Shown: piece by piece, positions 50,156 to 61,269 of the stretch
Layout of the letters: each line of letters begins with the position of its first letter
How positions within the stretch are numbered: the stretch's first letter is position 1
Source: Flaccisagitta enflata
Lineage: Eukaryota; Chaetognatha; Sagittoidea; Aphragmophora
Direction: 5' to 3'
NCBI GenBank assembly: GCA_965153355.1
Contig: OZ231126.1
Span: 10,044,001 to 10,108,000 of the forward strand
DNA: 64,000 nt
Made by a program: the position numbers and the translations under genes
The notes under the pieces: generated by a model
Seen by the model: the letters and a program-made list of their open reading frames with translations, nothing else
Databases searched by the model: none
What the model was told of the DNA's origin: nothing

Positions 50156-50239
50156 TATCGAAGTTGCCCTGATCCGTGTGCGCCGTTTCGTGCGTGACCG
50201 CTTTCTCTCTTTGGCCTCCTGGGAGATGGAATTCACCAG

Positions 50240-50950
50240 GCGCAGCCTCGGGCGAGAGCCTTTCCAAATATACCTGTCACAGGTTCAGGTGGCCCATGGC
50301 TTCCTATGAAGACTACCTGATGATCTGCTAAGTATATTCCACATGCTTCCCGGAAGCTCCTTTTCAGAGATTCCGATCACATGTGCCATGTTCTGGTGAG
50401 ATAGAATTCAACTGTTACATGGGCCTGACTGTACATTAAGCCACTGACAGGAAATCAATGACCGACCAATGACCCAGTCGATAGCGATCCCAGCCCTTTC
50501 CGATCTAGGTTCTGCCCAGTCTCAGGAAAGTTCGGAGCCGACGGTCTAATCCTGCAAGGACTTAGCTATCCTTACAAAATGTTGACCGTTAACATTGGTC
50601 TTGCCTGCAGTGAAATTGGCTAATTGCACCCCCTTGCGCTTTCGAGGAGGGCACTCAAGGCCAAGTCCTCATTTTGCGCTTTAATCCCCTGCAATCAACC
50701 AATTTACCTGGGTGTAAGCTGTCGCTTACGTACCACGGTCCCCCACTTACTATGTAACTGAGTTACATAGCAGCCCGAGTTTCCGCCGACTAGGAAGTTC
50801 CACTGTAGTATGTTAACTCATACTTCGTTAGACACGGGGGCCTTCAGTATCTCCCCAGCACTATATCAAGTTTTTAACGTGCCCCCGGACCCTCGCAGGT
50901 CCACAGCTTCCTGTTACAGGCAACATTATAGGGACCCGATCCCCCTTATG
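50240..50950. other. Unrelated 0.7-kb segment splitting the satellite
   Basis: It has no satellite similarity, no long ORF and a short palindrome CTATGTAACTGAGTTACATAG near 50750. An insertion or solo-LTR-like remnant is possible, but no ends could be defined. Confidence 0.4.
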
Positions 50951-51479
50951 CTACCAATTTTGACCATCGAATTGAGCGAGCGTACCGACCACCAATTTAT
51001 GCGTCGTCAATGAGCGAGGGAATGATGAAGGAAGGGGAGTTGGGACGGCGCATTTCTTGTGCCGACGGTCGATACATGTTGAGGGTTCATTCGATCCATC
51101 GAGCGAGAGAGCGAGGGAGGTAGGTTGTATGCGGCTGAGCATGAAGTTGCCCTGATTCATGTGCGCCGTTTCGTGCGTGACACCAATTTTTGATTATGGA
51201 ATCGAGCGAACGATCAAACCACCAATCTACGCGTCGTCATTGAGCGAGGGAATGATGATGGAAGGGGAGTTGGGACGGCGCATTTCTTGTGCCGACGATC
51301 GATACATGTTGAGGGTTCATTCGATCCATCGAGCGAGAGAGCGAGGGAGGTAGGCGTATGCGGCTGAGCATGAAGTTGCCCTGATCCGTGTGTGCCGTTT
51401 CGTGCGTGACACCAATTTTGACCATCGAATTGAGCGAGCGTACCGACCACCAATTTATGCGTCGTCAACGTCGATTGAG

Positions 51480-52435
51480 ATGTCAAGAACCATGCAGGAG
51501 TGACGAAGGCGAACGGGAGAGTTGAGAAATCGCCAGGAGTGCGGGAAAGACTTCACAGCAGAGATTTGGACGTGATGTCGAGCTGAAATTCAATGGCGGA
51601 CCACCGAAGGGAAAAACTCCCAGCTTATCCGTGTATCTTCGTACTAGAGAAGCAGAAGTTGACGATCAGCCAATATGAGTTGAGTCTATATCTTATACGT
51701 AAGTGAAGGCACTCAGCCATGTGAAACAGTAATAGGATGAAAATCAACGATTATGAGACATGTTATTGAGATAAGAAAAAAATGGAGAGACAAGAAAGGA
51801 TTACCCTCTTGGAGGAAATTGATATTTCGTGATTATGATAGGTTGAGCTGAGGTAGGAGTACAATTTTAGAGTAACGGTATTATATATTACAAGACTAAA
51901 AGGTGTTAAAGATTGGTGGAGAAGGACGTAGGCCTTACTCCATGAAATTTCATCGTAATGGTAAAGGGGAAGCTATAGGAAATCGTAAAAGCACAAAAAA
52001 TTTGCAAAAGCACAAAAAATTTGATTGGGTAGGAGGGAAACTATAGATAAACTTATATGGTGAGGTAAGGGTGGGGGGGGGGGGGTACGTCCAAAGAGAA
52101 CAAAGGAAAGGGCCCGACTTTGACGGGCAGATAGACAAAGGCAGGTATAGTAGGATGGTTGATAGACTGATAAGGGGCGGGCGGAAAGATTGGAGTGGAT
52201 AATGAGTCATTGCGTACACATCGTAAGGATAGAATCTATTGAACATTCTGTTGGATTTGACAGAATTATAACAGCTATATTGATAGTGATTCATTAATTT
52301 GCGATATAAACTGATCAGCGGAAATAAGGGGAGGAAGACAGAATATGAATAGAAGGGAGATTAACTCAAGAAAGGGATGGGGAAGGGGGGGGGGTAGGGA
52401 AGAAGCAAAGGACGAGAGGAGTATTGGAAAGAGTT
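51480..52435. other. Unassigned sequence
   Basis: A+G-rich, with a G-run at 52075. I see no gene or bounded repeat. Confidence 0.5.
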
Positions 52436-52522
52436 CATAAAGAAAGGAGAAAGAAGGAAAGAACAAAAAGGAAAGAGAAACAGAAAGAAAGAATGAAAGA
52501 GAGAAAAGAAAGCAAGAAAAGC

Positions 52523-52553
<31 letters not shown>

Positions 52554-52735
52554 TAGGGGAGAGAGAAAGGAAGAAAGAAGGAAACAAAGAAAGAAAGAAA
52601 GAAAGAAAGAAAGGATGAAAAGAGGGAAGCAAGGAAAGAAAGAAAGAAAGGAAGAAAGAAAGAAAAGGCAAAGAAAGGAAGAAAGAAGGAAAGTGAGAGG
52701 GAAAGGGAAAGAATAAAGAAAAGAAGAAAGAAAGA
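52436..52735. repeat. (GAAA)n purine tract
   Basis: Nearly 300 bp of imperfect GAAA/GGAA units; the plus strand is almost pure purine. Confidence 0.93.
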
Positions 52736-53371
52736 TATCAAGAAAGTAAAACGTGTAGAGAAGGAGGAAATAGGAAGTAAGGATGAAATTGTATTTTGGG
52801 TAGTATAGTACAAAGAAGATAGAACTTAATCATCTGTTGAAGAAATCATTTGAGGTTCGTTGATAGGCATGCATTAACGACGATGAGAGCGACGAAAAAA
52901 AAAACGTCGAGAGGATGATCATTTTGGTTGAGATGAAAAAAAGGTGATGTTGGGTTACGTGTCAAGCAGATAAGCAGGGGTAATCGATATAAACTGCAAC
53001 TACCATTACTCTCTAGCATAGATATAAACATGGCGGATTTATAAAAGGCTAATTTTTTATTGTTTCCAATTCGTGCAAACGGACCGACGGATGGATCAAT
53101 AGACGGAAGGATAGAGCGTTTTATGTATTAATGTGTACGCAAAACAAAGAATGCAATAAAAGATTGATTCAATGCATGCTAGGTATTGAAATGAAAGGAT
53201 TTGTAACATCTACTCGTTGTATGCGGTACTAGTAGAATGTATTACTTAATAAAATTAGTGAGGACTGAAAGTTGTCAGTTTTGTTTTAAGTTTGCCGTGA
53301 ATGATGGTGTCATGTAGTTAGCGATGGGAATGAAAGAAAGATAGAAGAGAAGGATAATAATATATAGAAAT

Positions 53372-53515
53372 AAGGCCGGACACGTGGCAATTCAGTCGCG
53401 GACGGTTGGGGAGGAGCAGTAATGCAAAACGCTCGCAACTCAGATGTGTCAGGGGCGGACTGACGGACTGACAGATTGACGGACCGATCGACACGGCGTG
53501 TCCGAGATTAAAGTG
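53372..53515 (+). repeat. Hairpin-ended dispersed repeat
   Basis: It has the hairpin GGCCGGACACGTGGC, then AGTCGCGGACGGTTGGGGAGGAGCA, GGAC/GACC repeats and a worn head GTGTCCGAGATTAAA. The opening CAA is changed to TAA. Confidence 0.7.
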
Positions 53516-53742
53516 TAGTGTTGATTTACGTCTGTCATGATTGAGAGGGGCTTGAAGGTATGAAACGAGTTAATGGTAACCGTGCGGAACATCAGAGTCA
53601 AAGGTGGTGGTTGGGGGAGGGAGGGGGGGGGTGTGCGGTATAGAACTACATCTGGGTAATCGAAAGCTTGGATCATGCAGTTAGAGTGCTTATTGGCCAA
53701 AGTCGTTGTTCAAATAAGAATGCGAGTTAATGTTATTGTGGT

Positions 53743-53820
53743 ATGTTGTTGTTGTTGTTGTTGTTGTTATTGTTGTTATTTTTGTTATTGTTGTTATTGT
53801 TGTTATTGTTGTTATTGTTT

Positions 53821-53876
<56 letters not shown>

Positions 53877-53955
53877 ATTGTTATTGTTATTGTTGTTGTT
53901 GATGTTGTTATTGTTATTGTTGTTAATATTGTTGTTGTTGTTGTTGTTAACATTG
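53743..53955. repeat. (GTT)n microsatellite
   Basis: GTTGTT and GTTATT units over about 210 bp. Confidence 0.96.
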
Positions 53956-54307
53956 TTTTCTGTTGTTTTACCTTAGAATTTGATGGACAGTTGATGCGGA
54001 AGGGAAGCGTGTACACGCTGATTGGCAATCGAAATTGTCACGGCGGTAAAGCGAATTCAGACCGATTACAACGACAACCCGGATGTGTGGACTTCAGAAT
54101 GACGTAAGAGATAGCGATCGATAAACAGCATAGGGACTGAAAATATCAAGGGCTTTGAATGGAAAAAGCCGGTTGGACGGTGATTATCTAATGTTGGTCG
54201 TAATTGGGAGTTGAACAGGACAGAAGGTATGGACATTAATGTTTGGACAAAAACGTGTTTAGATCAGGGTCAAGATGGTAATTATACGTGTGAGCGCCAG
54301 TCATTGG

Positions 54308-54322
54308 AGAAGGAGAGAGAGC

Positions 54323-54383
<61 letters not shown>
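54308..54383. repeat. (AG)n microsatellite
   Basis: Mostly GA units, ending 18 bp before the stop of the membrane-protein ORF. Confidence 0.95.
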
Positions 54384-54387
<4 letters not shown>

Positions 54388-54400
54388 AGCAGAAAAGGAT

Positions 54401-55612
54401 TCATACCTCATTGTCTCGGGTGTTGGTTGAGCGTGAATTGGCACCTGCTGTGAGAAAAAGATGCGTTTTCCCATGGGTTCTCTCCGGCTTGGCAGGCGGG
54501 GAAAGGATGATTGACCGACGGCGATTATGTTTGGTTGTGATAATATCGAGTTTTGACGAGAGCTCCGCTACCTGCGATCTCAGTTCGTTAATTGAAAGGT
54601 ACAGTTCTGTTATATTTTCGTAAGTTATTTTGTCCATGTTTGTTGCGTGGCCAAGTCCTGCCTCCTCTCTCATCTTTTGTGCTAGGAGTGCTTGCTGTCT
54701 TTCTTTTGCGGCCTTGCGAAAGCCTAAATACTCTTTTGTTCTTTTAAACAATACAAAGCAGAGCTTCATGGCATCAGAAATTTTAACACCTTTCTTATAA
54801 GCAACAAGACATAAGATTAGGCAATAGAACGTATAAAAACCTGAATAAGCCGTGGTTGCGAGGGCAAAAAAACGACGAAACTGAAGTTTGAATAAAATAA
54901 GCGCGTTACACGAATTTATGCCACAGATGGAACACTCAATACGGTAGACAAGTTCGTATATTGCCTGAATGGAGAATAAATTCGTTGCCTTGATTCCCGT
55001 ATCGTGCCCTTGCATCGCGTGACCTGTTGCGACGGAGAAACTTCTTGATTTCGCCTCAGCTATTAATGTATTTTTCAGGTTTTGATGCATGTTCTTGGGT
55101 GTTGGGCAGGGGATATGTTCCGGCTCGGGGACGATTACATAATTTCCGTCGACGAAGACAATTTCGTTATTATCCAGCCTGCGGGCTCGCGTTGATTGAC
55201 CTGCAAAACAAGTACTAGATGGGATATGGTTTACCGTGACCGCGTCACATTTCAGTTTGTAGAGATGCGTGGAGTGGCCAATGAGCACAGTGGGAGGGAA
55301 TTCCTCGTGAATGTAAGCTGCACCCTTGTAGAAGGCGTCAGAAACCGCCTTTCGTGGCGATTCTTTGATTTGGTGTTTTGTCAGTTTGACCGCTTTGGAT
55401 GTGTTAAAGCAGTCTGCTGCTACGTAAGCCATGTTATTTTGGGTGTTTCTTTTAGATCTTGAGACGTCTGTCTGGTTGTCTGTCTCATTGTTTAGGTCAG
55501 AGATTAACGCCATTGTTGTGATGAACAGCAGGAATGCTGCAGCCAGAACGTTGAAGAAGTCACCCATGATATCACCGAATGACCACCGTGTAACGAAGGA
55601 AGAAGTAAACAA
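54401..55612 (-). CDS. Unrecognised single-exon membrane glycoprotein-like ORF (403 aa)
   Basis: I do not recognise this gene. The ORF is intact and intronless in a repeat-rich region. A hydrophobic segment near residues 15-38 (FFNVLAAAFLLFITTMALI) could be a signal peptide or anchor. It is followed by N-glycosylation sites (NNET, NQTD) and a furin-like site RSKR at about residues 53-56. The ectodomain has eight Cys, including ECSICGINSC. A second hydrophobic segment (SGFYTFYCLILCLVAY) lies near residues 255-275. The last 120 residues are basic with a coiled coil (ELYLSINELRSQVAELSSKL). The layout is that of a type I membrane protein, as in cell-surface or envelope-like proteins; neither is shown. 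An alternative start is the internal ATG at residue 16. Confidence 0.6.
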   Translation of the reverse strand: MFTSSFVTRWSFGDIMGDFFNVLAAAFLLFITTMALISDLNNETDNQTDVSRSKRNTQNNMAYVAADCFNTSKAVKLTKHQIKESPRKAVSDAFYKGAAYIHEEFPPTVLIGHSTHLYKLKCDAVTVNHIPSSTCFAGQSTRARRLDNNEIVFVDGNYVIVPEPEHIPCPTPKNMHQNLKNTLIAEAKSRSFSVATGHAMQGHDTGIKATNLFSIQAIYELVYRIECSICGINSCNALILFKLQFRRFFALATTAYSGFYTFYCLILCLVAYKKGVKISDAMKLCFVLFKRTKEYLGFRKAAKERQQALLAQKMREEAGLGHATNMDKITYENITELYLSINELRSQVAELSSKLDIITTKHNRRRSIILSPPAKPERTHGKTHLFLTAGANSRSTNTRDNEV

Positions 55613-55639
55613 TTGATTCGTACGAACAATGCGCCTCCC

Positions 55640-55690
55640 GATCGCCTCTTGAGAAATTGAAATCGCCTCTTGAGAACTACAGATCGCTCC
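55640..55690 (-). repeat. Twofold CTCAAGAGGCGAT repeat upstream of the ORF start
   Basis: Two copies of TCTCAAGAGGCGAT lie 30-75 bp upstream of the membrane-protein ORF on its strand. They may be promoter elements; this is only an inference. Confidence 0.4.
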
Positions 55691-55889
55691 TATTCAGCCG
55701 CGGATCCTGATTGTGCGCTCGAAGGGATGGTTTATATATGACTTAGTGAAGGACAAAAACAGGGGGGGAATGAGGTATAGCGTGGGAAGGGTGGTAGGGT
55801 TCGTCCTGGAAAACAAAATGATAGAAATAAGAATAACGGGAAAAGGGAGGGAAGAGAGAAATACTGCGAGAATTGGCGCGAGAGAGAAA

Positions 55890-56001
<112 letters not shown>

Positions 56002-56209
56002 GTGAAGGGATAGACATGCAGCTAGATAGATGTATAGAAAGATTGTTGGCTGGATAGGGAGAAAGCTATGTAGGTAGAAAGGCAGAGAAGAAGTGCGACA
56101 GGAAGACAAACAAAAGAAAGACTGACTGACAAAACTGAGTGGCAGACCAACAGATGAATGGGTAGAAAAGGTGCGTTATAGCTGTCAAGTGAGTGCAGCA
56201 GATAGATTG

Positions 56210-56345
56210 ATGGATGGATAGATAGATAGATAGTAAGATAGATAGATAGATGGATAGATAGCTGGAAGGAAAGATAGCAAAGTAGGTGGAAAGATAGGAA
56301 GATAGATAGATAGATAGATAGATAGATGGACAGATAGAAAGACTG
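56210..56345. repeat. (GATA)n microsatellite
   Basis: GATAGATA runs alternate with GGAT variants. Confidence 0.9.
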
Positions 56346-56675
56346 ACTGACAGACTGACTGATGAACGGGCAGAAAAGTGTATTGTAGCAGTAAGATGAG
56401 TGCAGTAAGGACAACCGGGTGGGTAAATTTGGGAAATGGGAAAAAAAATATATATATGTTTAAAAGGAAGGTCAGAGAAAGATAGGTGTATGTAATGATG
56501 GAAAAAGACAGATACGAGGAGTTGAAAAAGAAGTTGTAAAGAGGGTAAATTGTTGATGAGACGGAAGTAAAGATGAATCATCCAACGATGTGATAAAGGA
56601 CTAACATAAGCAGTATTGAGTTAAGTGAAAGTGGATGAGAGTAAAAGGAGATTTGGAAGTTGAGAAAAGAAAGAG

Positions 56676-56880
56676 CAAGGCCAAGTACATGGCCACCAGT
56701 TGCGGATGAACTCACGGGCGCAAATGCGTGTTATTTCATATTTCAATTTAGGCTGGACAGACTGACAAACCGACAACGGATGTACGGACAGGTAAGATAA
56801 GGTAAGGTAGGGTAAGGTACGGACGGTAAGGTAAGGTAGGGTAAGGTGAGGTAAGGTAGTCAGACATACAGATGATTGGA
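56676..56880 (+). repeat. Hairpin-ended dispersed repeat, 3' part replaced by GTAAG repeats
   Basis: CAAGGCCAAGTACATGGCC forms a hairpin (GGCC/GGCC), followed by AGTTGCGGAT. GACC-like repeats and (GGTAA)n follow, and no head is present. Confidence 0.6.
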
Positions 56881-56911
56881 CGGAAGAAAGAGAAATAGAG
56901 TTTAAAAGAGT

Positions 56912-56919
<8 letters not shown>

Positions 56920-56955
<36 letters not shown>

Positions 56956-57040
56956 AAGACAGACAGAGACAGACAGAGGCAGAGACAGACAGAGACAGAC
57001 AGAGACAGACAGAGACAGAGACAGACAGAGACGGCTGGAC
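56920..57040. repeat. (AG)n and (AGAC)n microsatellite
   Basis: AG units grade into AGACAGAC units. Confidence 0.92.
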
Positions 57041-57313
57041 AGATGGACTTGCGGGTTAGAAAGGCAGAGGCCGATCAGTACGTGTGGGTGTGGAGATAAA
57101 CACATTTGATTTCAAGAGCAAGTTGAGGAGAACTGACGGGTAATGTAAGTTTACTTAGTGTTCTAGGCGATGACAGTTGTTGTTGTTGAGGCGAAACTTG
57201 CAAGACCGTCTTTGTTCAAAAGATAAACAAGGGCGCAAGTCAAGGACTAATTAGGTGCGAGAAGGGAAGAAGTAACTTTGGGCATGACCTTCACAGTAGG
57301 TGTCCGCGGTTTG

Positions 57314-57725
57314 GGGAAGAAGAAGAAGAAGAAGAAGAAGAAGATGAAGAAGAAGAAGAAGAAGAAGAAGAAGAAGAAGAAGAAAAGGAAGAAGAAGAAG
57401 AAGATGATAGGAGCAAATGAGGAAAGGAAAGATTAGGAAAACTAAAGAAGGAGGATAAAAAGGGAAAACAGAGAGGAAGAAGAAGAAGAAGAAATGGAAA
57501 AAGAAGAAGAAGAAGAAGAAGAAGAAGAAGAAGAAGAAGAAAAAGAGGAAGAAGAAGGAGAAAAGGAAGAAGAAGAAGAAGAAGAAGAAGAAGAAGAAGA
57601 AGAAGAAGAAGAAGGAGAAAAAGAGGAAGATGAAGGAGAAAAGGAAGAAGAAGAAGAAGAAGAAGAAGAAGAAGAAGAAGAAGAAGAAGAAGAAGAAGAA
57701 AAAGAAGAAGAAGAAGAAGAAGAAC
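57314..57725. repeat. (GAA)n purine tract
   Basis: Three blocks of GAA units with GGA and AAA variants. The plus strand is almost entirely purine for about 410 bp. Confidence 0.96.
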
Positions 57726-57790
57726 TAGGAAAGGGTTGGAAGAATAAAAATGAATAGAAGACAAAAGGATAAGGAAGATAAAGAAAAGGA

Positions 57791-58045
57791 ACAAGTAACG
57801 CAGGGGTTACAGTATCGTTGTGGACGGGTGGGCAGGGGCGACTAAACCCCCCCCCCCAGCTTCATCTAACCTTATCTTTACACGCTAACACACACTTACT
57901 TATCAGTGACAACTGCGGCATTATAAAATGCACTTCCTCGAGTTTTCAACTTCAGCGCGACGGGCCAACCGACCGATTGACCGACCGACCAACCAACCGA
58001 TGGACGGACGGACAAAATATCTTATAGAGTAGTATGTCTGCAACC
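57791..58045 (+). repeat. Hairpin-ended dispersed repeat (second hairpin stem GTAAC)
   Basis: CAAGTAACGCAGGGGTTAC forms the upstream hairpin, followed by GTTGTGGACGGGTGGGCAGG, GACC repeats, CTTATAGAGT and a worn head TATGTCTGCAAC. Confidence 0.78.
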
Positions 58046-58489
58046 GAAAGGGAAGGCGGGGGAAAAGGAAGATGAAGAAGAAAGAGAAAAGGGACTCATG
58101 GTTAGCGGGAGGGGTTGAAAAAGAAGAGGCAGGAAGAGGAAGAAGAGAAGTAAAAAGGAGAGAATCATTTCTGGCATGGGGAGCTGTCTTGTCGTGCGAG
58201 CGGTAAAACCCGAGAGATCCGTGTTTTTTTTCTCCGTATAGAAGTGATCATGACGCTCGACGGACCTCACCCAAACGAAGAGTTGGGTGGGGCGAGTTAC
58301 GAACCCGTCCTCCTCATCCTCCCGTCATTGATTCGGTGGAAATAAATTGACGGCGCACCGATGGACCGCACATTCGATTACATCTGTCAAAGATATCACT
58401 CGAAAGAGGGAAATCAACAAAAATTTAGTAATTCTGCTGTACCAAGAAAACGTTTTCTTTAAAACTTTATCGGCGACAATAACAACAAA

Positions 58490-58568
58490 ACCAAACAAAA
58501 CAAAACAAAACAAAACAAAACAAAACAAAACAAAACAAAACAAAACAAAACAAAACAAAACAAAACAG
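58490..58568. repeat. (AAAAC)n microsatellite
   Basis: About fifteen AAAAC units. Confidence 0.96.
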
Positions 58569-58849
58569 AACAACAAAAAAATAACAAAAACAACATCCCA
58601 GAAAACTTATCTTTTATTATTGGATTACAATTGAAAAAATAAAAATGAAGGAATCACACGACGAGAGGGGAAACGACGCCGAGGGTACATCTGGAGGAAT
58701 AATCGTCAAGGTAAATTGAATCGTTATTGAAAACCTGGTTATTGTAGATGTACGCAGGTGGGCAGGGGCGGTGGCATGGAGTCCCACTTGTTTATAATAT
58801 AAGGCACTTAAGAATCGGGGGGCTTAAGAATTGTGAAGAAAGATGGTTA

Positions 58850-59090
58850 GACAGACAGATAGATAGACAGACAGAGAGACAGACAGACAGAAAGACAAAA
58901 GACAGATGGTGCATAAGAATCGTGAGTTTTTGGGGAAGAGAAGGGCACTACGTATTGAGTAGAAAGCCGACCAACGGACTATAAGACAACAGACAGACAG
59001 ACTGATAGGCAGACAGGCAGACAGGCAGACAGGCAGACAGGCAGACTGACAGACAGACGGGCAGATAGACAGACAGATGGACCAGACTAA
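58850..59090. repeat. (ACAG)n / (GCAGACAG)n microsatellite
   Basis: Two stretches of ACAG-type units. A worn GGTGGGCAGGGGCGG core of the dispersed family precedes them at about 58757. Confidence 0.85.
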
Positions 59091-59362
59091 TCTTATGAAG
59101 GAAAGAGGACGAGAACGGTCATTATCTATTGACTGACAGACAGATGATTAGATGGAGAGACAGCCAGACAAACAGACATAAATACAGACAGGCTGCATGA
59201 GGAGTTGTGTCGATTGAACCGTAAAAAAGGAGAAATAATTTGGAAGGAATTTTAAAGAATAAATTTTAGCGGGGGGGGGAAAGGATTATAAAGGTGTGAA
59301 TTAAAGCCCGTAGTACTGAAAGTTGGAGTACAGCATTAAGAAACTTAAAGCCCAAAAAAAAA

Positions 59363-59470
59363 TCTGTCGCGGATGGTTGGGCAGGAGCAGTAATGCAAGA
59401 GCAAGATGTCAGGGACGGACTAACCTACCGACCTACCGACCAACATGGCAAGGTGTCTAGTCGCAAAAAA
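59363..59470 (+). repeat. Hairpin-ended dispersed repeat, short copy
   Basis: TGTCGCGGATGGTTGGGCAG at the left, ACCTACCGACC repeats, and a worn end TGTCTAGTCGCAAAAAAA. Confidence 0.65.
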
Positions 59471-59593
59471 AGATAGACTCAGGAGGGGGGTGATTTTTTT
59501 ATCCTGTATAAAATGATTCGTAAATCAATTGATGTGTTTATAAAGTATTGAGGCAGTTATTGATGAAATTAAAACATTAAAGCATATATTAAA

Positions 59594-59743
59594 CAAGGCC
59601 GGATACACGGCCATCAGTTGCGGACGGGTGGGCAGGGGCGGAATTGCGCGTTTTTCACTTTTCAACTTGAGCGTGACGGACCGACCAACCGACCAACCGA
59701 CCGACCGACGGACCAAGCCTCTTATAGAGTTGCGTGTCCGCAA
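59594..59743 (+). repeat. Best-preserved short copy of the hairpin-ended dispersed family
   Basis: In order: CAAGGCCGGATACACGGCC (hairpin GGCCG/CGGCC), ATC, AGTTGCGGAC, GGGTGGGCAGGGGCGG, a 35-bp spacer, GACCGACC-type repeats, AAGCCTCTTATAG, and the head AGTTGCGTGTCCGCAA followed by A residues. The first ten bases after the upstream hairpin are the inverse of GTCCGCAACT in the head. No ORF and no RNA polymerase III boxes are evident. Confidence 0.88.
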
Positions 59744-59994
59744 AAAATTTCATAAATTGGTTCATAATATGAATTGATTCATGAATCAATTAATGATAGT
59801 ATAGAGCATTGAAGAATAATGGTTGAACGTTGCCTGAACATACATTTTACCTGAGCAAGCGAACGAGCGAGCGTACCCGCCGGTCGAACGCACCCGTTGA
59901 CATGAATGAAGACACCTGTCCGTTCATTTCATTTCTTATTTGTTTATTTTATTTCTTAATCGGTTCAATTTGTTTCGTATTATTTCGTTTCGTT

Positions 59995-60027
59995 NNNNNN
60001 NNNNNNNNNNNNNNNNNNNNNNNNNNN
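59995..60027. other. Assembly gap
   Basis: 33 N bases. Confidence 1.
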
Positions 60028-60180
60028 CCACCCTACCTTTGAACCCACCCCTAACCTTAAACCCACCTCTAACTCAAACCCAGCCTAAACCTACCCCTAA
60101 ACCCACCCCTAACCCTAAACCAACCCCTACCCCAAACCCTAAACCCACCCCTACCCCAAACCTACCCTTAACCCTAAATC
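60028..60180. repeat. Degenerate telomere-like CCCTAAA/CCCTAAC repeats
   Basis: Units such as CCCTAACC, CCCTAAACC and CCCCTACC run for about 150 bp directly beside the gap. They are interstitial or misjoined telomere-like DNA. Confidence 0.8.
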
Positions 60181-60359
60181 AACAAGATAAAATCAAAGAA
60201 TCATCGATAAATCAACATAAATCAACAAGAAATCAATAACTCGACGTAAGAAGTAGAAGCGAGAGTGAGAAATAGTCGAGAGAGGCCGAAACTCGGCTGA
60301 AAACGAAAACAAAGACATCGCTCTAGTCCGGTCGTCTCCTACACGTAGACCAAAAAGTA

Positions 60360-60458
60360 AAGTTTGACAGACCAACGGATGGGAGGACGGATGGACGGAC
60401 GGACAAAGCAGGCTGTGCCTGTAGTCTACAATGTAGAGTCGCGTGCACGCGACTAAAA
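60360..60458 (+). repeat. Hairpin-ended dispersed repeat, head half
   Basis: GGACGGATGGACGGACGGAC repeats lead to the head AGTCGCGTGCACGCGACT (60437-60454) plus AAAA. The other end is not recognisable. Confidence 0.75.
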
Positions 60459-60459
60459 T

Positions 60460-61265
60460 TGCGATGTTCATTTGTTATGTTGTGCAACCCTTGAAGCACA
60501 GATGGAGAGCCTTGTTCCATCTACGTCAACCCATCGCCTATAATCCTGTTGCTTCTAGAAAATGATAATGTTTGTCACCCCCGTTTGCGCGTTACAACGC
60601 CGCTTTTCTCAGCCGTCCCCGGAATGGGCGTAACCTGCCGGTCCTGAAGCATCTCTCTCAACTCTGACAACAGTTATCCTCCCTTTAATCATCTCATTGA
60701 ATGAAAAAATCACCGGGTACACGCGGCGTGTTCTAGCAGGACGGATCATCCACTGTCCTCAGCCTAGGGCCCCGTCCTGATAGGCCGCCTCATTAAATAG
60801 AGATGTCGTGATTATTTGTAACTCTTTTATTGGAAGAAAGAAAAAATTGTTTTCGGCGTAATTTGATAATTGATAGATGCCTTTTCCTCTTGTTTTCCAG
60901 AAAAAAATAGGCCAGGCAGAGTTATCGTGCCCCTTGTAGTACCGGTACTACCGTGCCCTAGGGTTATAGTACCCCTCCAATCCCCTCTTAAATGATTCCC
61001 CCTTTTTGATTAGCCGATCTTTTTTAAAGAACTATTATGACGCACTGAAATTAAAGTAAGAGGAATTTACCCAGAGGACAAAGCTACCATTCACTTCACT
61101 ATTTTTGCTTACGTCAATGCTTGTGTGTATTTTTTTGTACTGAAATGTATAAACTTACATGAGGAAACGGAACTGTCACTGTCAAACGACAAAAATGCAA
61201 AAACATTGAAGGAGATTCGATTCTAATGAGACTAAAAAGTGAAAAAAATAGTGACAATCATTTCA
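60460..61265. other. Unassigned sequence
   Basis: It holds a short palindromic GTAGTACCGGTACTAC (60937-60952) and GTACCCC motifs that recur near 61990. No gene is seen. Confidence 0.5.
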
Positions 61266-61269
61266 GTAA

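Larger units (their letters stand above)
49640..51480. repeat. Satellite of about 228 bp, interrupted array
   Basis: The marker CAATTTTGACCATCGAATTG, or variants, recurs at about 49655, 49880, 50956, 51183 and 51413, spaced 226-230 bp. Units share GTATGCGGCTGAGCATGAAG, CCGTTTCGTGCGTGAC and GAGCGAGGGAATGATG. Confidence 0.9.

Noticed and set aside
53690-54107. Poly-Thr, poly-Val and poly-Cys ORFs
   Set aside because: These are the (GTT)n microsatellite.
57291-57794. Long Leu/Ser or Glu/Lys ORFs at 57.3-57.8 kb
   Set aside because: They are products of the (GAA)n tract in all frames.
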